Shown piece by piece: positions 60,433 to 64,000 of a stretch of DNA of 64,000 nt. The position numbers and the translations under genes are program-made. Position 1 is the stretch's first letter, and every line of letters begins with the position of its first letter. The stretch comes from a bacterium D16-51 (GTDB lineage Bacteria; Bacillota; Clostridia; Lachnospirales; Lachnospiraceae). The notes under the pieces were generated by a model. It was not told the DNA's origin and did not search any database. It saw only the letters and a list, made by a program, of their open reading frames with translations. The stretch covers positions 62,001-126,000 of the forward strand of contig RAYE01000003.1 of assembly GCA_003612285.1 (NCBI GenBank). Reading direction: 5' to 3'.

Positions 60433-60846
60433 ATGCATGAGGTAAGGGTTGTAAATGCAATTGCAGAGATAAACAGGGAGCAGTTAAAGGATGGCCGGGA
60501 AAATAACCGGCAGGAAATAAATGAGTTTGTGCATGAGATGGTAAAGAAGTATGAAGAGAAAGAAAAAGAGGAAGCATATGGCAATATTTGCCGCAGGGCA
60601 TTAGGGCCGCAGGAAAAAAGTTATTGGGAACTTAAGATGGAGCGAAGGAAGAAACTTGAAGAGCAGTATGAAAAAATGCAGGAAAAGAAAATTGCTGCAA
60701 GAAGGATACGGCAGGAGCAGTATTTTAATAAGCTGGCGCAGCAAAAAAGTGACAGGCAGCATTTATCGCAGCCATGTACTGAGGAAGGGCAGTTATTCCA
60801 GTTTTCTGCAGCCGAGCTTATTTTTGGGGAAGGGGGCATTCTATGA
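60433..60846 (+). CDS. Coiled-coil protein of unknown function
   Basis: A 137-residue, strongly charged helical protein (EKKYEEKEKEEAYGNICRRA-like and MERRKKLEEQYEKMQEKKI segments) likely to form a coiled coil over much of its length. I do not recognise a family. The ATG at 60433 has GGTGG 8 bases upstream; a GTG at 60421 is too close to its purine tract. Its stop overlaps the next gene's start by 4 bases, so the two are co-translated. Confidence 0.55.
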   Translation: MHEVRVVNAIAEINREQLKDGRENNRQEINEFVHEMVKKYEEKEKEEAYGNICRRALGPQEKSYWELKMERRKKLEEQYEKMQEKKIAARRIRQEQYFNKLAQQKSDRQHLSQPCTEEGQLFQFSAAELIFGEGGIL

Positions 60847-61496
60847 ATGTCAGTAATCTAACAGGGACACATTCTTTGTTTGCAGGAAACCAGGGGATGC
60901 TTTGGAAACGCGGGCTGAAAAGCACGCAAGAGAGGCTGGAACGCCAGGAAAAGTGTAATAGCCAGGTTGCCTATTGGGAAGAGAAAAAGGAACAGTTAAA
61001 GGAAACGGAAAGTGACAGCCTGGAGGGGATAGCAAGGAAACTGAATACGCTTCAGGAGTATGAAGACCAGATTACAGCAGCAAAAGAGCAGTATAATAAT
61101 GAACAGCTTTGGCATTTGCTGGATGAAGCAAGGGAAATCGGAGAGAAGATTGCAGAGGAAGCAGAGAAGCTCGAACCAAAGACCGCCGAAGAGAGGCTCG
61201 AAGATATGGCCGAAGAGGCGCTTGGGACAGATGGGGAAAAAGAAGGCGTCCTAACAGAAGAAATGGAGGAACTGAAAGAGCTTGCAGAGGAATTAACAGA
61301 GGAAATGACGGAAGAATCCCTGGAATCGCTTGAAGAATATACAGAAGAGTTACAAGAAGCGGCAGCGGCTGAGCCTGCGGATGAGTTGGACAAATTGCAA
61401 GCACAGGCAGAAAAAGGGCTGCAGCAGCTCCGGCAGATGGAAAAAGCGGCTGAAGAAGAAAAACGGATATACCATGGGTTTGATATACGGATTTAA
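60843..61496 (+). CDS. Acidic coiled-coil protein of unknown function
   Basis: A 217-residue protein. After a short N-terminus it is almost entirely Glu-rich helix (about residues 25-210), with runs such as EEMEELKELAEELTEEM and EDMAEEALGTDGEKEG, so a long coiled coil is expected. No enzyme motif or signal peptide is seen. GGGGG precedes the ATG, which overlaps the preceding gene as ATGA. Its closeness to spoIVA may mean a structural role, but this is only position. Confidence 0.55.
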   Translation: MNVSNLTGTHSLFAGNQGMLWKRGLKSTQERLERQEKCNSQVAYWEEKKEQLKETESDSLEGIARKLNTLQEYEDQITAAKEQYNNEQLWHLLDEAREIGEKIAEEAEKLEPKTAEERLEDMAEEALGTDGEKEGVLTEEMEELKELAEELTEEMTEESLESLEEYTEELQEAAAAEPADELDKLQAQAEKGLQQLRQMEKAAEEEKRIYHGFDIRI

Positions 61497-61681
61497 GAAA
61501 TATAATTTCTGCCAAAGGAAAAAAATATGGAAGCCAAGGAAGGCGACTGTTTTCAATGGATGGATTTTAATTAGAAAACAGCCGTCTTTACTTTGTGTTA
61601 TAGGAAATTGCTGTAACCGTGGCGGTATGCCGACAAAAAGCGAAGCTTTTTAATATATAAAAGGAAAGGAAGTATAAAGAT

Positions 61682-62350
61682 ATGATGAGAGTAACAACAC
61701 AGATGCTGGATAATACAGCGCGAAAAGGCGGGATTATGCTTACCGGGAGGTCTTTGCTAGACTATGTTAACCAAGGGAGCAGCCCGATGGCTGGAGGTTT
61801 GCTGGAAGCCTTGGATAAGGGCGGAAGTATAGCAGACCCTGTTAAAAAGAGCAGCTATGAGAAAATGGAAAAAGAGGCGGATGCTTTATTAAAAAATGCA
61901 GGGCTTTTTGTGCCAGAAAAGGATACTCTTTTTGATAAAGCAAAAGAAAGCAAAGATAATAATGAGATTTATGATGCAGTAGAAGCTTTGGCAGAAAGTT
62001 TTAATAATACGCTGAATGCATTGCAGTCCTCTTCTTCGACAGTGGACAGGTATTACTGGCAGATGCTGCAGGAAGCAGCTGTGGAAAATAAGGAGGCATT
62101 GGAAAATATTGGCATTACTTTTACAAAAGACGGTACTATGGTTTTGGATAAAGAGAAATTAAGATCCTCTGATATAGACAGCCTGGAAAAGGCATTGGGG
62201 CCGTCAAATGTATTTGCAGCAAAGTTAGCAGTCCTGGCAGACAGGATATCATCCAATGCAGCGGCAAATGCAGAAAGCTATTCCAGCCAGTACAATTCTT
62301 TCGGGGATATTTATTCCTCTGTAAGCAGTAAGTATGATTTCTGGGGGTGA
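61682..62350 (+). CDS. Unknown protein with flagellin/FlgL-like N-terminus
   Basis: A 222-residue helical protein. It starts MMRVTTQMLDNTARKGG, reminiscent of hook-associated protein FlgL (MRVTxxM), but lacks a recognisable flagellin core and no flagellar genes are near. The C-terminus is Ser-, Asn- and Tyr-rich (SNAAANAESYSSQYNSFG). GGAAAGGAAG precedes the ATG at 61682. It lies 91 bases before spoIVA. Function unknown. Confidence 0.5.
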   Translation: MMRVTTQMLDNTARKGGIMLTGRSLLDYVNQGSSPMAGGLLEALDKGGSIADPVKKSSYEKMEKEADALLKNAGLFVPEKDTLFDKAKESKDNNEIYDAVEALAESFNNTLNALQSSSSTVDRYYWQMLQEAAVENKEALENIGITFTKDGTMVLDKEKLRSSDIDSLEKALGPSNVFAAKLAVLADRISSNAAANAESYSSQYNSFGDIYSSVSSKYDFWG

Positions 62351-62386
62351 TTGACGGCCAGGGTGTTTCATACCAGAAAATTGAAG

Positions 62387-62415
62387 TCATAAATAAGCCT
62401 TTTTTTGCATACAGT
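62387..62415 (+). promoter_or_regulatory. Sigma-E-like sporulation promoter of spoIVA
   Basis: TCATAAA (62387-62393) and CATACAGT (62408-62415) with a 14-base spacer resemble the mother-cell sigma-E consensus (-10 CATACANT, spacer 14-15). spoIVA is a known sigma-E gene in Bacillus, and this site is 27 bases before its start. Confidence 0.6.
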
Positions 62416-62441
62416 TAGGTAGGACGTGAAGGAGGTAAGAT

Positions 62442-63917
62442 ATGAACAGTTTTCAGGTATACAAGGATTTGGCAGAGCGTACAAAAGGGGAATTTTATAT
62501 TGGGGTATGTGGTCCGGTAAGGACTGGGAAGTCTACCTTTATTAAAAGGTTTATGGAACTTTTGGTACTTCCGGGGATTACGGATGAACATGACCGGGAG
62601 CGGGCAACCGATGAATTACCGCAGTCTGCTGATGGAAAAACGATTATGACAACAGAGCCGAAATTTATCCCGAAGGAGGCAGTGTCCGTTAACTTGTTTG
62701 GCGATAACCAGGTGAAGGTGCGGCTGATTGACTGCGTCGGCTATATTGTAAAAGAAGCGGCGGGGCTTTTGGAGGAGGATAGTGAGCGGATGGTAATGAC
62801 TCCGTGGTCCAAAGAGGCGATGCCGTTTACACAGGCAGCAGAATTTGGGACGCGCAAAGTAATCCACGACCATTCAACGATAGGCATAGTAATTACAACC
62901 GATGGAAGTTTCGGGGAAATCCCAAGAGAGGCATATAAGGAAGCAGAGGCACGGACAATACAGGAGCTAAAAAGTATTGGGAAGCCTTTTGTGGTATTGC
63001 TAAATTCTGCAAAGCCATATAGTGAAGAAACCGTGGAATTGGTAAATAAAATGAACCAGGAATATAATGTGTCTGCGATGGCGGTAAACTGTAACCAGCT
63101 TAGGAGTGAGGATATCCAGGGGATTATGGAGCGGATTCTTTCTTCTTTCCCTGTCAGGCAGGTGGCGTTCCGGCTTCCAAAGTGGGTGGAGATGCTTCCA
63201 AAAGAGCATTGGCTGAAAGCAGAACTGATTGAACGCGTGCGTGAGATTTTAGGGAAGATTACGCAGATACGGGATGTGACAGTAGAAAATTTTACAACAG
63301 ACAGTGAGATGATACGCCAGTTTAAGATTGGGCATATCGGCATGGAAAATGGAATGGTTAGTATAGATACTGTTTTTGACGACAGCAAATATTACCAGAT
63401 ATTAAGCGAACTGGTGGGGATGGAGATTACCGGGGAGTACCAGCTGATACATCTGCTTAAAGAATATGTTGATAAGAAGCAGGACATCGAAAAAATCAGC
63501 GATGCATGGAATGAGGTACACCGTAAAGGGTATGGCGTCATTACCCCGGGTGTGGATGAAATTATGATTGACGATCCAGAGTTAATCCGGCATGGCAACA
63601 AGTTTGGGGTAAAAATCAAAGCAGTCAGTCCATCCGTACATTTGATTCAGGCAAATATCGAAACAGAAATTGCGCCGATTGTCGGGACACAGCAGCAGGC
63701 AGAGGATTTAATCCAGTATATTTCCGGTAAAAATACAGAAAAGCAGGAATCTATCTGGGATACTAATATTTTTGGGAAAACGGTACAGCAGCTTGTAGAA
63801 GAAGGCATGGCAACTAAGGTAAACCGCCTGACGGATGAGAGCCAGATTAAGCTGCAGGAAACAATACAAAAAGTAATTAATGACAGTAATGGTGGACTGG
63901 TTTGTATTATTATATAA
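62442..63917 (+). CDS. spoIVA: Stage IV sporulation protein A
   Basis: A 491-residue coat-morphogenesis ATPase that polymerises on the forespore surface to found the coat. The N-terminal TRAFAC-like P-loop domain has GVCGPVRTGKSTFIKRFMEL (about residue 22), RLIDCVGYIVKEA and the NSAKPYSEET region, followed by the middle and C-terminal domains and an end IQKVINDSNGGLVCIII typical of the family. GGAGG is 6 bases before the ATG. It marks the organism as a spore former. Confidence 0.97.
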   Translation: MNSFQVYKDLAERTKGEFYIGVCGPVRTGKSTFIKRFMELLVLPGITDEHDRERATDELPQSADGKTIMTTEPKFIPKEAVSVNLFGDNQVKVRLIDCVGYIVKEAAGLLEEDSERMVMTPWSKEAMPFTQAAEFGTRKVIHDHSTIGIVITTDGSFGEIPREAYKEAEARTIQELKSIGKPFVVLLNSAKPYSEETVELVNKMNQEYNVSAMAVNCNQLRSEDIQGIMERILSSFPVRQVAFRLPKWVEMLPKEHWLKAELIERVREILGKITQIRDVTVENFTTDSEMIRQFKIGHIGMENGMVSIDTVFDDSKYYQILSELVGMEITGEYQLIHLLKEYVDKKQDIEKISDAWNEVHRKGYGVITPGVDEIMIDDPELIRHGNKFGVKIKAVSPSVHLIQANIETEIAPIVGTQQQAEDLIQYISGKNTEKQESIWDTNIFGKTVQQLVEEGMATKVNRLTDESQIKLQETIQKVINDSNGGLVCIII

Positions 63918-63940
63918 TGGTAAGGTGTAAAGTCTTTTGT

Positions 63941-63986
63941 TAGAGCGTGTTTGGAAGTTTCTGAATGAATTTTCAAATACGCTCTA
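63941..63986. repeat. Complete palindromic repeat of the AGAGCGTGTTT family
   Basis: TAGAGCGTGTTTGGAA at the left and TTTTCAAATACGCTCTA at the right form an inverted repeat of about 15 pairs. Half copies occur at 60343-60368, 49686-49706 and, degenerate, near 55418. It lies 24 bases after the spoIVA stop and could end its transcript. Confidence 0.6.
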
Positions 63987-64000
63987 AGGTAATAAGGCAT

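Noticed and set aside
61682-62350. Flagellar hook-associated protein FlgL
   Set aside because: Only the first few residues resemble FlgL; length, core and neighbourhood do not.
62741-63388. Antisense open frame inside spoIVA (215 codons)
   Set aside because: It mirrors strongly conserved spoIVA codons, is Ser-rich as expected of a shadow frame and has no start signals.

Overview
The window is a contiguous stretch of chromosome from a spore-forming, strictly fermentative Clostridia, most likely a member of the Lachnospiraceae. The support is pyruvate:ferredoxin oxidoreductase (nifJ), spoIVA, the Firmicutes-type order priA-def-fmt-rsmB-rlmN-stp-prkC-rsgA-rpe-thiN, DAP-type murE and dapF, purine-rich Shine-Dalgarno sites, and a MBOAT/DHHW/DUF4358 trio of the kind seen in that family. 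No rRNA, tRNA, CRISPR array or complete insertion sequence was seen.

Positions 1-14,950 are an AT-rich accessory locus, all on the + strand, with the look of a capsule or surface-glycan cluster. It holds an SGNH hydrolase (cut by the window edge), a NodU/CmcH-type O-carbamoyltransferase, a citrate-lyase-ligase-like nucleotidyltransferase with a partner protein, a patch of gene debris, a methyltransferase and a CDP-glycerol-transferase-like protein, both carrying a similar Rossmann-like domain. The most interesting part is 8,524-13,627. Its five genes match in kind the enzymes that make the O-methyl phosphoramidate (MeOPN) capsule modification in Campylobacter jejuni: a CDP-phosphoramidate kinase of APS-kinase fold (Cj1415), glutamine kinase of PEP-synthase fold (Cj1418), SAM methyltransferase (Cj1419/20), a class I glutamine amidotransferase-type hydrolase (Cj1417) and a CTP:phosphoglutamine cytidylyltransferase (Cj1416). 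The glutamine kinase gene is out of frame at a run of nine G, which suggests an ON/OFF phase-variable switch. The locus ends in a truncated tyrosine recombinase and an Rpn-nuclease remnant.

Positions 15,000-33,200 are mixed: Uma2-like protein, a membrane diguanylate cyclase, nifJ, the DUF4358-MBOAT-DHHW exopolymer acylation set, an orphan GHKL sensor kinase, an RNase H-fold exonuclease, cardiolipin synthase, ruvAB and a glycosyltransferase. Two copies (15,662-15,873 and 21,413-21,601) of a small non-coding mobile element occur here; the second has a perfect 8-bp target duplication and both can fold into a similar branched hairpin structure.

Positions 33,300-49,700 are core genes: dapF, murE, priA, def, fmt, rsmB, rlmN, the PP2C/PASTA-kinase pair, rsgA, rpe, a PilZ protein wedged before thiN, and aroB. 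Positions 49,700-54,640 hold a DNA glycosylase and a YtrA-type GntR/ABC operon behind a near-consensus promoter overlapped by a perfect 30-bp palindrome. Positions 54,631-58,601 hold a TetR regulator divergent from a four-gene operon (SCP2, alpha/beta hydrolase, condensation-domain protein, acyl carrier protein) whose leader has two identical TetR-like operator sites. Positions 58,740-63,917 hold a membrane spermidine-synthase-like protein, three unknown proteins and spoIVA behind a sigma-E-like promoter. Several families of short hairpin repeats are scattered through the intergenic spaces.
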